A stretch of DNA of 64,000 nt from Halothermothrix sp. (lineage in GTDB: Bacteria; Bacillota; Halanaerobiia; DY22613). The position numbers and the translations under genes were made by a program. Shown piece by piece: positions 53,406 to 61,875 of the stretch (within the stretch, counting starts at the first letter, position 1; each line of letters begins with the position of its first letter). The stretch covers positions 62,001-126,000 of the forward strand of contig JAENYK010000011.1 in NCBI GenBank assembly GCA_016841825.1, in the 5' to 3' direction. The notes under the pieces were generated by a model, which worked only from the letters and a program-made list of their open reading frames with translations, did not search any database and was not told where the DNA came from.

Positions 53406-54332
53406 ATGGAAAGATATTACAACACGAGACTGGAAGAATCGATTTCCAGTCAGTCATGTAACGATTACGATTGTCAGTATTCCCAGTCCTGTTTAAGCCC
53501 ATTCCGTAGCACGAGAAAGAAAGAATCGAGATCCTATCAGGGATACAGGTATCCCGATTATGAGTATTCACAGTCCAATTTAAGTCCATTCCGTAGGTAT
53601 CCTATCTATCAGCAAAGTGCTGCGACTATTTCGGGACTTCAAGGTCCTGCCGGTCTCACTGGCCCTCAGGGTCCCGCCGGTGTTCCCGGTCCTGTTGGTC
53701 CTCAAGGTGTTTCTGGTCCTGCAGGTCCTCAAGGTGTTTCCGGTCCTGCAGGTCCTCAAGGTCCTACCGGTCTCACTGGTCCCACTGGTCCTACTGGTCC
53801 TACCGGTCCAACTGGCCCTGCTGGCCCGGGAGCTATTATTCCATACGCTTCGGGACCTCTCGCCACTTTGACGACTGTTCTGGGCGGATTAGCAGGTACG
53901 CAAGCCCTGATCGGTTTTGGATCCAGTGACATCGCCACTACCGTAGGCGGTCTCATTGACACAACCGGAATTAGCAATTTGGCCTTTTCTATGCCAAGAG
54001 ATGGAACCATTACTTCAATTGCTGCCTATTTCAGTGTTGGAGCGGCTGTAGCTCTTGTTGGATCCGAAGTAACTATTTCAGCACAGCTTTACAGTTCAAC
54101 AACACCGGATGATTCATTTGCCCCAATTGCAGGCACTAGTGTTGACCTTGCTCCCGTACTTACAGGGGCAATAGCAGTTGGATTTAATGCTAACGGTATC
54201 CTTACAGGTCTCTCTATCCCAGTAACTGCCGAAACTCGCTTACTACTGGTATTCTCAGCAGCTGTTACCGGGGGTATCGATATTGCGACAACCATCTTCG
54301 GTTACGCCGGAGCAGGGGTCTCCATTGATTAG
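53406..54332 (+). CDS. BclA-like exosporium glycoprotein with collagen-like repeat
   Basis: A 308-residue protein. The N-terminal 75 residues hold two copies of YSQSxLSPFR (near residues 24-35 and 53-62). Next come about 24 Gly-x-y collagen triplets (GPAG, GPQG, GPTG) from about residue 79 to 140. The C-terminus is a BclA-type trimerising domain starting [18 protein letters not shown] and ending YAGAGVSID. BclA proteins form the hair-like nap of spores. ATG 53406 follows AAGGAAGTG. Regulation by a mother-cell sigma factor is expected but no promoter was identified. Confidence 0.88.
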   Translation: MERYYNTRLEESISSQSCNDYDCQYSQSCLSPFRSTRKKESRSYQGYRYPDYEYSQSNLSPFRRYPIYQQSAATISGLQGPAGLTGPQGPAGVPGPVGPQGVSGPAGPQGVSGPAGPQGPTGLTGPTGPTGPTGPTGPAGPGAIIPYASGPLATLTTVLGGLAGTQALIGFGSSDIATTVGGLIDTTGISNLAFSMPRDGTITSIAAYFSVGAAVALVGSEVTISAQLYSSTTPDDSFAPIAGTSVDLAPVLTGAIAVGFNANGILTGLSIPVTAETRLLLVFSAAVTGGIDIATTIFGYAGAGVSID

Positions 54333-54429
54333 TGCTTTTACTTAAATTACACAGAAGACTATCCCCTGCTAAACAGCAATACCCTCATGCCACTATACAT
54401 GATTTTTGATATACGGCATGTTCCATAGT

Positions 54430-54576
54430 TAAAGTCGCATTGACAGCAAGTTGCTAATGCCTTAAGTTTAACGACTTCAGAAGGAGATTTGTACCTCCAC
54501 TGAAGTAAACACTATTCAGTTATTTATACTCCCACCTATAGAGGTTGGGAGACTTCCCTTCTGAAATGTCGTTAAA
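54430..54576 (+). repeat. Dispersed structured repeat, copy D (best preserved)
   Basis: The most intact copy. Hairpin 1: GCATT...AATGC with AGCAA/TTGCT. Left arm TTTAACGACTTCAGAAGG is perfectly complementary to the right end CCTTCTGAA-AT-GTCGTTAAA. Inside lie hairpin 2 (ACTTCAG..GGAG...CTCC..CTGAAGT) and hairpin 3 (CTCCCACCT...AGGTTGGGAG). Hairpin 2 and the outer stem compete for the same left-arm bases. Confidence 0.85.
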
Positions 54577-54580
54577 CACG

Positions 54581-54632
54581 AAACCTCGCATTCTTCTGGA
54601 TACTACCATATCCGACATGCGAGGTTTTATTT
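54581..54632 (+). terminator. Terminator between the collagen-like gene and the tRNA cluster
   Basis: AAACCTCGCAT pairs with ATGCGAGGTTT across a 25-base loop, followed by TATTTAT. It can serve the plus strand; the minus strand also ends in T after AAACC. Confidence 0.75.
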
Positions 54633-54768
54633 ATCAATCACTTATTTAATTTTTAAACAAGCGTTTTTCCTTGTCACTCCTCCAGCATCTATATAAAATA
54701 AACTGTAGGGAACGGGAGTCTCTACAGTCAATTTTTTGAAAACTATATATAATTCATGTTTTTTCATA

Positions 54769-54845
54769 TGGTGCGATCGGACGGGCTCGAACCGCCGACC
54801 CCCACGATGTCAACGTGGTACTCTAGCCAACTGAGCTACGATCGC
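54769..54845 (-). tRNA. tRNA-Val (anticodon GAC)
   Basis: Cloverleaf with acceptor GCGATCG/CGATCGC, anticodon stem CCACG/CGTGG with loop TTGACAT, T-loop GGTTCGAGCCC, and encoded 3' CCA. Last of six tRNA genes in a minus-strand cluster. Confidence 0.95.
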
Positions 54846-54850
54846 TAATC

Positions 54851-54938
54851 TGGTACCGGGAGCCGGACTCGAACCGGCACGGTATAAAATACCATCGGAT
54901 TTTAAGTCCGATGCGTCTGCCTATTCCGCCATCCCGGC
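54851..54938 (-). tRNA. tRNA-Leu (anticodon UAA)
   Basis: Long type II tRNA: acceptor GCCGGGA/TCCCGGT, anticodon stem TCGGA/TCCGA with loop CTTAAAA, long variable arm and encoded CCA. It decodes the common Leu codon UUA. Confidence 0.95.
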
Positions 54939-54945
54939 ATCTTCC

Positions 54946-55019
54946 TGGAGGCGCCACCCAGATTTGAACTGGGGATAAAGGATTTGCAGTCCTCTGCCTT
55001 ACCACTTGGCTATGGCGCC
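54946..55019 (-). tRNA. tRNA-Cys (anticodon GCA)
   Basis: Acceptor GGCGCCA/TGGCGCC, anticodon loop CTGCAAA, T-loop AGTTCAAATCT and encoded CCA with discriminator T (U73, expected for tRNA-Cys). Confidence 0.95.
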
Positions 55020-55023
55020 ATTA

Positions 55024-55098
55024 TGGAGCGAAAGACGGGACTTGAACCCGCGACCCTCACGTTGGCAACGTGATGCTCTACCACTGAGCTACTTTCGC
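55024..55098 (-). tRNA. tRNA-Gly (anticodon GCC)
   Basis: Acceptor GCGAAAG/CTTTCGC, anticodon stem CACG/CGTG with loop TTGCCAA, and encoded CCA. Confidence 0.95.
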
Positions 55099-55102
55099 AT
55101 TG

Positions 55103-55178
<76 letters not shown>

Positions 55179-55185
55179 AAATAGA

Positions 55186-55261
55186 TGGCGGAGTCGACGG
55201 GAATCGAACCCGCGATCTTCGGCGTGACAGGCCGACATGTTAACCGCTACACTACGACTCC
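55186..55261 (-). tRNA. tRNA-Asp (anticodon GUC)
   Basis: Acceptor GGAGTCG/CGACTCC, anticodon loop CTGTCAC, T-loop GGTTCGATTCC, encoded CCA. First gene of the six-tRNA transcript. Confidence 0.95.
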
Positions 55262-55272
55262 ATCCATATCAT

Positions 55273-55301
55273 ATTATACCCGATGTTAACGATTTGTGCA
55301 A
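55273..55301 (-). promoter_or_regulatory. Sigma-A promoter of the tRNA cluster
   Basis: On the minus strand TTGCAC (55296-55301), a 17-base spacer and TATAAT (55273-55278), 12 bases upstream of tRNA-Asp. Confidence 0.85.
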
Positions 55302-55480
55302 GTTTTTTTAACACAATTTTAAGTTTAAATACTATATCGAAGCGTTAACAAAAATAAGTATAAACTATTTTTTACCCATAGTCAAAGGGTCTAAAAGTCA
55401 AAATAGTAAGATTATATCAAGCTATCACTTTAAATCATTCGGTTTCTTTAAATAGCTTGCTTACAATATAAATCGTTTAA

Positions 55481-56359
55481 CTATTTCTCAGGAATCCACT
55501 GCCCATTTACTAACTCACCAGCCAAAATATCTACGTTAAATTGGTCTATTCCTTCACTAAGGAATTTAAATTCATTTAAAATCTGATCACTTTGAATATC
55601 AGTCTCTAATTTTTCACGAATGTTTAATACAGTCTCAGTCACATCTTGAAATTGCGAAAGATCTTTAATGTCCAGTAAACGCTGATAAATCGCTGTTAAA
55701 ACACTTTTTTGTCTTTCGATTCTTTCAACAGCTGTAGTGCTGGCCTGTTTTAATCTTAAAAGTTTTAAAGTCTCCTCTCCATTTAGTTTATTGATACCAG
55801 GATGTATTGTTAAACCATATTTGTTCAATTCGATGGTCTCATCCAGCTTAACTTCAATTCCATTAAACACATTCACTAACTGAATAAACGATGCATAATC
55901 TACACCAAGATGATAGTTAATCTTCTTTTGGGTGAGTGCCTCAACTCCACTGCATAGACCTTCAATACCTTTATCATTATATAGATCCTTTAAGATAGTG
56001 TTATCCTCAATTACTGTATTAGGTGGTATAAAGGAGATATTTACTGTTTGGTCTTTAGGGTCAACAGTAGCTATCAATACCAGATCGGTCTCCACTCTTT
56101 GCTCAACGTCATTCTCATTCAGCTGTACTGACTTTTCATCAAGTGCCGTATCCCGACCATAAAGGAGATATGTAACTACCTCTTCAACACCTGTCTTCAT
56201 AGGAACCTGATCATCATTATCGTTTGCAGTCTGTTCAACGTCTGGACCCTCATCAGCTAGCATTGGAAAAGCATCTCCATGGAAAAAATACAGATAAATA
56301 AAAACTCCAATTACGATAATCAACAGGGCTCCAATCCCCGCCCACCATTTTTTCTTCAT
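55481..56359 (-). CDS. LytR-CpsA-Psr (LCP) family wall-polymer ligase-like protein
   Basis: A 292-residue protein with one N-terminal membrane segment (about 8-28), a linker, and an LCP domain: TDLVLIATVDPKDQTVNISFIPPNT, KINYHLGVDYASFIQLVN and the helix ERIERQKSVLTAIYQRLL. LCP proteins transfer undecaprenyl-linked polymers to the cell wall. ATG 56359 follows AGGAG. The usual Asp/Arg active-site pattern is only partly visible, so a regulatory or weakened function is possible. Confidence 0.82.
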   Translation of the reverse strand: MKKKWWAGIGALLIIVIGVFIYLYFFHGDAFPMLADEGPDVEQTANDNDDQVPMKTGVEEVVTYLLYGRDTALDEKSVQLNENDVEQRVETDLVLIATVDPKDQTVNISFIPPNTVIEDNTILKDLYNDKGIEGLCSGVEALTQKKINYHLGVDYASFIQLVNVFNGIEVKLDETIELNKYGLTIHPGINKLNGEETLKLLRLKQASTTAVERIERQKSVLTAIYQRLLDIKDLSQFQDVTETVLNIREKLETDIQSDQILNEFKFLSEGIDQFNVDILAGELVNGQWIPEK

Positions 56360-56521
56360 AGACAAATTCTCCTCCCATCTCTTTTCTACTTTCTTAATAG
56401 ATTACACACTATGAAGGTTATTTCCTGCATGACTTTTGAAATAATTTATCGTTGACTCCATCTATCACCTTAATTCCTAAAAAACAAAAAAACCATTCAC
56501 TTACGTCACCAAAAGTCAAAA

Positions 56522-56554
56522 AGATCTATCAGGAATTATAATCCTAATAGATCT
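56522..56554 (-). terminator. Terminator of the small membrane protein gene
   Basis: On the minus strand AGATCTATTAGGA pairs with TTCCTGATAGATCT (one bulge/mismatch), followed by TTTTT. Confidence 0.75.
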
Positions 56555-56588
56555 CTACGACCTAAATAACCATAATTATTAACTTGTC

Positions 56589-56786
56589 CTAAGCTAAAAG
56601 TGAAAATAATAAATATAGAATTATCATAGCTAAAATTACAATTGAAAAAGGTATCAAGACAACCTGATATGCTGCGATAGTCATAGCCAGTATATCTTTA
56701 AATCCAAATTTTATCTTTTCTTCCTGGACACCTTCGCTCTCATTTTTTTTATCCTTGTCAGAATAGGTATATATTTGATCATACAT
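56589..56786 (-). CDS. Small single-pass membrane protein, function unknown
   Basis: A 65-residue protein with a charged, probably cytoplasmic N-terminus (SDKDKKNESEGVQEEKIKFG) and one long hydrophobic segment at the C-terminus (VVLIPFSIVILAMIILYLLFSLL). ATG 56786 is 8 bases after AAAGGAGG, and the frame start nine bases upstream (56795) is inside that site. It has its own terminator. Not recognised. Confidence 0.6.
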   Translation of the reverse strand: MYDQIYTYSDKDKKNESEGVQEEKIKFGFKDILAMTIAAYQVVLIPFSIVILAMIILYLLFSLLA

Positions 56787-56892
56787 ACTTGACACCTCCT
56801 TTACCTTATCATTTTATCATCATTCGCTAATAACTTCAATAACTTTTGAAAATCAGTCGTAAAAAGTAATAACATCTCAGTCATTACAGAAC

Positions 56893-56937
56893 ATAAAAAA
56901 GCCAGGTCCAGTATAACATCGAACCTGACTTTTAGTC
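56893..56937 (-). terminator. Terminator of the UTRA-type regulator gene
   Basis: On the minus strand AGTCAGGTTC pairs with GACCTGGCT (mismatch near the loop), followed by a T-run. Confidence 0.75.
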
Positions 56938-56952
56938 TTAATATACAATATC

Positions 56953-57633
56953 TTACATTACTAACTTCCCAGAAAATCTCATCTCCACTTTATCAGGACA
57001 TAAATAATAGTTCTCCACACCTACTGGAATTTTGTTCATGAATATGTAACGAGATATTACCATCGACATCTCAGTTCGTTTAATTCCTAAAAGTTTACGG
57101 ATATGATCATCAACATGATCTATTCTAACTACACAGTCCATATATTGAAGATGATTAATTCCCTTACGACTAAACAATTCATATACATCTTCTAATGAAG
57201 ACAACCTTACATCTACTAGATCCTCGCCAAAAAAGGCTATTACTTCTTTAACACAACACGGATTACCATTACTGTAGAATACCTGATTCAGCCTCCACAG
57301 TCTTTCATCTCTACCCATCTTTTGCAGACCTTCAAATTCTTCATCCAACATTTGATCAATACCTAAATCACCAGTCTCCATGCTCCCTTTAAATGGTTTT
57401 AATTTCAGAACTTTATCTGGCTCTGGTTCATCATGTGTCTGCAGACGTTTTTCCATACTTCTGGCATACTTTTCCCGTAACTTCATCAAAGAAATGTTAG
57501 CTTCAGATAAAATTGTTCTAACATATCTTGGAGTAGTTTGCACATATTCTGCTATATCACTGATTTTTAAAAATGGATCGTTTTGTGCAAAGTTAATGAT
57601 CTGTTCTTTTTTGGTTAATTCCTCAACTGGCAT
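56953..57633 (-). CDS. Transcriptional regulator with UTRA-like effector domain
   Basis: A 226-residue protein. The N-terminal ~50 residues are a helix-turn-helix (ISDIAEYVQTTPRYVRTILSEA) of unusual type. The C-terminal ~110 residues resemble a UTRA (HutC/GntR effector) domain: LLGIKRTEMSMVISRYIFMNKIPVGVENYYL. It lies just downstream of the Opp operon on the same strand, separated by a terminator, so local regulation of that operon is plausible but unproven. Confidence 0.68.
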   Translation of the reverse strand: MPVEELTKKEQIINFAQNDPFLKISDIAEYVQTTPRYVRTILSEANISLMKLREKYARSMEKRLQTHDEPEPDKVLKLKPFKGSMETGDLGIDQMLDEEFEGLQKMGRDERLWRLNQVFYSNGNPCCVKEVIAFFGEDLVDVRLSSLEDVYELFSRKGINHLQYMDCVVRIDHVDDHIRKLLGIKRTEMSMVISRYIFMNKIPVGVENYYLCPDKVEMRFSGKLVM

Positions 57634-57757
57634 TACTTAATCCCTCCTTAATTTATTTCCAGATGATTTATGTTATTATTATTACACGACTAACTTGCTT
57701 CTATACATTTATAAGAAAAAATATCGTACAAAAGTTATTTTTTCTTATGACTAAAAA

Positions 57758-57790
57758 AGTCAACGGTTATAAACCATTGACTTTTTTCAA
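57758..57790 (-). terminator. Terminator of the oligopeptide ABC operon
   Basis: On the minus strand AGTCAATGGTT pairs with AACCGTTGACT (one G-T pair) around TAT, followed by TTTTTT. Confidence 0.85.
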
Positions 57791-57818
57791 ATACAAAATA
57801 TTAATTTGTTCAAATAAA

Positions 57819-58793
57819 TTATCTATCCATTAGATGACAAGCAACGAAGTGATCGCCACCTAGATCTTTAAATTCAGGATCCTCAACTTTACAGATATCC
57901 ATAGCATATCTACATCTGGTATGGAAGTGACAGCCACTTGGTGGATTAACTGGACTTGGTACATCACCTTCCAGAATAATCCGATCCCGTTTCACATTCG
58001 GGTCAGGAATCGGAATCGCACTCAAGAGAGCCTGAGTATAAGGATGTTGTGGATTATTGTATAATTCATGCTTGTCTGCCAACTCCACTATCTTACCCAG
58101 ATACATAACTGCTACCCGGTCACTGATATGTTTAACAACACTCAGGTCATGGGCAATAAACAGATAGGTCAAACCAAATTCATTCTGCAAATCCTGCATT
58201 AGGTTAATTACCTGCGCCTGAATAGATACATCCAATGCAGATACAGGCTCATCACAGATGATCAAACTTGGGTCTACAGCCAGAGCACGGGCAACCCCAA
58301 TACGTTGACGCTGACCACCTGAGAATTCGTGTGGATATCTTCTCATATGCTGAGCTGTCAAACCAACTGTCTCTAAGAGATTAGCAACTTTCCCTTCTTT
58401 ATCTTTACCTGAAGCCAGACCATGGATCTCCATCGCTTCACCAATAATGTTCCCAACGGTCATCCGCGGGTTCAATGAAGCATATGGGTCCTGAAAAATA
58501 ATCTGCATCTCACGACGAAGAGCACGCATCTCTTCTTTGTCCAGAGCCATAACATCCTTATCTTTAAACCAGACTTCACCAGCTGTAGCGTCTAACAGTC
58601 TTAAAACTACACGACCAGTAGTGGACTTTCCACAGCCTGACTCACCTACTAGACCCAAAGTTTCGCCCTCACGAATGAAAAAGTCTACTCCATCAACAGC
58701 CTTTACTGCACCAACCTGTCTGCCAAAGATCCCACCTTTAATTGGAAAATGCTTCACCAGATTTTTTACATTTAATAAAACTTCTGCTGCCAT
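57819..58793 (-). CDS. oppF: Oligopeptide ABC transporter ATP-binding protein OppF/DppF
   Basis: A 324-residue ATPase: Walker [10 protein letters not shown], signature FSGGQRQR, Walker [13 protein letters not shown] and the family C-terminal extension with [14 protein letters not shown]. It forms a heterodimer with OppD to energise peptide uptake. Twelve bases separate it from oppD. Confidence 0.95.
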   Translation of the reverse strand: MAAEVLLNVKNLVKHFPIKGGIFGRQVGAVKAVDGVDFFIREGETLGLVGESGCGKSTTGRVVLRLLDATAGEVWFKDKDVMALDKEEMRALRREMQIIFQDPYASLNPRMTVGNIIGEAMEIHGLASGKDKEGKVANLLETVGLTAQHMRRYPHEFSGGQRQRIGVARALAVDPSLIICDEPVSALDVSIQAQVINLMQDLQNEFGLTYLFIAHDLSVVKHISDRVAVMYLGKIVELADKHELYNNPQHPYTQALLSAIPIPDPNVKRDRIILEGDVPSPVNPPSGCHFHTRCRYAMDICKVEDPEFKDLGGDHFVACHLMDR

Positions 58794-58805
58794 TTGCTAC
58801 ACCTC

Positions 58806-59828
58806 CTACGCACCCTGTTGGGTTCCCTGTTTTTTGTCAAACTCAACTACCGCGTCAGGATACCAACAACGAACAGAATGACCTTCTCTCAAATCTTCAA
58901 TCTCTGGTTCACTTTCACGACATTTATCAGTTGCAAAACGACAGCGAGGATGGAACTTACAGCCTTCCGGTAAATACAATGGGTTTGGTACAACACCCTC
59001 GATAGTCATTAGTCTCTCTACCTGACTGTCCAATTTAGGAATAGACTTCAAGAGACCCCAGGTATATGGATGCTGTGGATTACCAAATACAGTCTTCGCA
59101 TCAGAGTATTCTACAACTTTACCTGCATACATAACTGCTACTCTATCACATACCTCTGCAACAACCCCCAGATCATGGGTAATCAGCATGATAGCTGTTT
59201 CAAACTCATCTTTTAATCCTTTCATTAATTCCAGAATCTGAGCCTGAATGGTAACATCTAGGGCTGTAGTAGGCTCATCGGCAATCAAAAGTTTAGGATT
59301 ACAGGATAAAGCCATAGCAATCATAACACGTTGTCTCATACCACCAGACATTTGATGTGGAAAATCATGTACCCGTTTCTCAGGAGAAGGAATACCTACT
59401 TTTTTCAGCATCTCTATTGCGTGCTCTAGAGCTTCTTTTTTACTCAGACCCTGATGCAAAATAATCGCTTCAGAAATCTGATCCCCTACTGTATACACAG
59501 GGTTCAGAGAAGTCATGGGTTCCTGAAAAATCATTGAGATATCATTACCTCTAATTTTGCGCATCGCAGCCTCGGATTTGATCACTAAATCTTCACCTTC
59601 AAACCAAATGTGCCCATTCTCGATCTTTCCTGGAGGATTGGGAATTAGTCTCATTATAGATAATGAAGTAACACTTTTACCACAACCAGATTCACCTACA
59701 ACTCCCAGAGTCTCTCCTTTAAAGATTTCAAAAGTTACACCATCAACTGCTTTTACAACCCCATCTTCAGTGTAAAAATACGTTTTTAGGTTGTCTAATT
59801 TCAGTAACAAATCTTTTGACATCTTCAT
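58806..59828 (-). CDS. oppD: Oligopeptide ABC transporter ATP-binding protein OppD/DppD
   Basis: A 340-residue ATPase: Walker [10 protein letters not shown], signature MSGGMRQR, Walker [13 protein letters not shown] and C-terminal [14 protein letters not shown]. The Thr/Ser of Walker A is followed by Val rather than Thr, as in many DppD proteins. It sits between oppC and oppF. Confidence 0.95.
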   Translation of the reverse strand: MKMSKDLLLKLDNLKTYFYTEDGVVKAVDGVTFEIFKGETLGVVGESGCGKSVTSLSIMRLIPNPPGKIENGHIWFEGEDLVIKSEAAMRKIRGNDISMIFQEPMTSLNPVYTVGDQISEAIILHQGLSKKEALEHAIEMLKKVGIPSPEKRVHDFPHQMSGGMRQRVMIAMALSCNPKLLIADEPTTALDVTIQAQILELMKGLKDEFETAIMLITHDLGVVAEVCDRVAVMYAGKVVEYSDAKTVFGNPQHPYTWGLLKSIPKLDSQVERLMTIEGVVPNPLYLPEGCKFHPRCRFATDKCRESEPEIEDLREGHSVRCWYPDAVVEFDKKQGTQQGA

Positions 59829-59869
59829 ACCTCCTTCTACTCCGTTATTTACTTTGTCAAAGCTTTAAA

Positions 59870-60772
59870 CTATTCCTTAAGTTTTGGATCCAATGCATCT
59901 CTTAAACCATCACCTAACAGGTTAAAAGACAGTACTGTCAGAAAGATCATCAGACCTGGAAAGATAGCTACCCAGGGAGTCTCAAGCATTACAGTAATGC
60001 CCTGTGCTTCTCTTAAAAGACCACCCCAACTGATAGTACCTTGTTTTACACCTAAGCCTAGGAAGCTTAATGTTGCCTCAGTAAGAATCGTAGTACCGAC
60101 CCTTAGAGTTGCAGCAACAATAATTGGAGCCATGGAATTAGGTAGAAGATGTTTAAAGATAATTCTCGCATCGTTAGCTCCTAAAGCTCGTGCACTTTCA
60201 ACAAACTCTCTCTCTTTTAACGATAGGAATTGACCACGTACCAGCCTTGTCACACCCATCCAGCTCGTCAATCCCAGAATAACAATAACTTTATAAATAC
60301 CATTACCAAATACCGCCACAATTGTTAAGATCAAAAAGAATTGCGGAAAACATAATGCAATATCTGTAAAACGCATAATAATGTTGTCTACAATTCCACC
60401 ATAGTACCCCGAAATAGCACCTAATACAGTACCCAGAGTGATGGCAATACCCATAGACACCAGACCAACGGTTAACGATACTCGAGAACCATACATAACT
60501 AAGGTGAGCAGGTCTCTTCCCATGGAATCGGTGCCCAACCAGTGCTGAGCACTAGGTTTACCAAAAAGGTTATCAAAATCCATATCATCTGTTGCATATG
60601 GAGCAAGCATTGGTGCAAAAATCGCCATCAAATATAACAAGATAACAATTGTTGCACTGATTACTGCCAACTTGTTCTTCCGTAATCTCTTCCAGACTAT
60701 CTGCAGCATTGTTTCATTATCTTTAGTTAATCCCTGCTTTTGATCAGAATTTACAATTACATTTTCTGCCAT
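59870..60772 (-). CDS. oppC: Oligopeptide ABC transporter permease OppC/DppC
   Basis: A 300-residue permease with an N-terminal OppC segment (about 30-55) and the six-helix binding-protein-dependent domain; the EAA loop is ESARALGANDARIIFKHLLP. HWLGTDSMGRDLLTLVMYG is the DppC signature. Pairs with OppB as the membrane channel. Confidence 0.95.
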   Translation of the reverse strand: MAENVIVNSDQKQGLTKDNETMLQIVWKRLRKNKLAVISATIVILLYLMAIFAPMLAPYATDDMDFDNLFGKPSAQHWLGTDSMGRDLLTLVMYGSRVSLTVGLVSMGIAITLGTVLGAISGYYGGIVDNIIMRFTDIALCFPQFFLILTIVAVFGNGIYKVIVILGLTSWMGVTRLVRGQFLSLKEREFVESARALGANDARIIFKHLLPNSMAPIIVAATLRVGTTILTEATLSFLGLGVKQGTISWGGLLREAQGITVMLETPWVAIFPGLMIFLTVLSFNLLGDGLRDALDPKLKE

Positions 60773-60789
60773 TTTTCACCTGCACCTCC

Positions 60790-61743
60790 TTAATTGTACT
60801 TAATTCTGGGATCGATAAAACCATAAGTTAAATCTGTCAGTAAGTTAAATACCAATACCAGAACCGCTGTCAAAGTATTAATTGCCATTACAATCGGATA
60901 GTCCCGCTGCCAGATAGCATCTAATCCAGTTCGTCCCATTCCAGGCCATCCAAAGATTGATTCAATAACAAAGGCTCCACCAATTAAGAAAGCCAATGAC
61001 AGACCCAGAAGAGTAACCATTGGGATTAAAGCATTTCTTAAAGCATGCTTATAAATAACTACACTCTCCTTTAGACCTTTAGATCTAGCAGTCCGAATGT
61101 AGTCTTCCCGAATTACTTCCAGCATACTGGAACGCATATAACGGGTCCAACTGGCAATACTTGGAGCAGCAAAGGCGATTACAGGCATAATCATATGAGA
61201 AATTCTATCTCCCAAAGTAATCTTGGCCGCTTTTAAGTTATACATACCTGTAGCTGGTAACCAACCCAGATGCACACTGAATACCAAAATTAACATTAAT
61301 GCAAACCAGAAAGTAGGAACAGATAAACCAGCAAACGCGAAAACAGAGATCGCATAGTCAGTTTTAGAATATTGTCTTGTAGCAGAGAGAATTCCCAATA
61401 CTACCGCGATTGCTAATGCAACAAACATACCCGTTGAACATAGCAACAACGTGATTGGTACCTTCTCCTTGAGAACATCGGACACCGGCCTCCCCGATAT
61501 AAATGAATTACCAAAATCAAGACGAACTAGACTTACAAGCCATTTATAATATTGAACTGGTAGTGGTTGATCTAATCCCAGATTAGCTTTAATTCTTTGA
61601 ATATCAGAAGGTCTTAGTTTTGGATTAGTCATTACAGTCATCGGGTCACCAGGAGCTAAGTGGACAATAGCAAAAGAAATAATGGTGATACCAATGAATA
61701 TAGGAATCATTGATAATAGTCTTTTAAAAATATAAGTTGTCAA
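60790..61743 (-). CDS. oppB: Oligopeptide ABC transporter permease OppB/DppB
   Basis: A 317-residue permease with the DppB start TTYIFKRLLSMIPIFIGI, the segment HLAPGDPM and EAA loop RTARSKGLKESVVIYKHALRN. Seventeen bases upstream of oppC. A 132-base interval with a strong hairpin separates it from the binding-protein gene. Confidence 0.95.
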   Translation of the reverse strand: MTTYIFKRLLSMIPIFIGITIISFAIVHLAPGDPMTVMTNPKLRPSDIQRIKANLGLDQPLPVQYYKWLVSLVRLDFGNSFISGRPVSDVLKEKVPITLLLCSTGMFVALAIAVVLGILSATRQYSKTDYAISVFAFAGLSVPTFWFALMLILVFSVHLGWLPATGMYNLKAAKITLGDRISHMIMPVIAFAAPSIASWTRYMRSSMLEVIREDYIRTARSKGLKESVVIYKHALRNALIPMVTLLGLSLAFLIGGAFVIESIFGWPGMGRTGLDAIWQRDYPIVMAINTLTAVLVLVFNLLTDLTYGFIDPRIKYN

Positions 61744-61786
61744 ACTCGTTACCCCCCTTAAAAGCTCAGTTATGCAAAGATATCAT

Positions 61787-61818
61787 ATCTGTGGCCTAAG
61801 ACATCTTAGGCCACAGAT
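61787..61818 (-). promoter_or_regulatory. Stable hairpin between the binding-protein gene and oppB
   Basis: ATCTGTGGCCTAAG and CTTAGGCCACAGAT form a perfect 14 bp stem with a 4-base loop. No T-run follows on the minus strand, so it probably protects the 3' end of the binding-protein mRNA, giving more OppA than permease. Confidence 0.65.
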
Positions 61819-61875
61819 TCTTACTATAAATTCAAAGCATATATTGTATTACAAATATATCAGATACTAAGGTAA

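Noticed and set aside
53756-54010. Long antisense Gly/Pro-rich ORF
   Set aside because: It is the mirror of the collagen-like GPx repeats on the opposite strand.
54823-55005. 60-codon ORF across the tRNA cluster
   Set aside because: It spans three clear tRNA genes.
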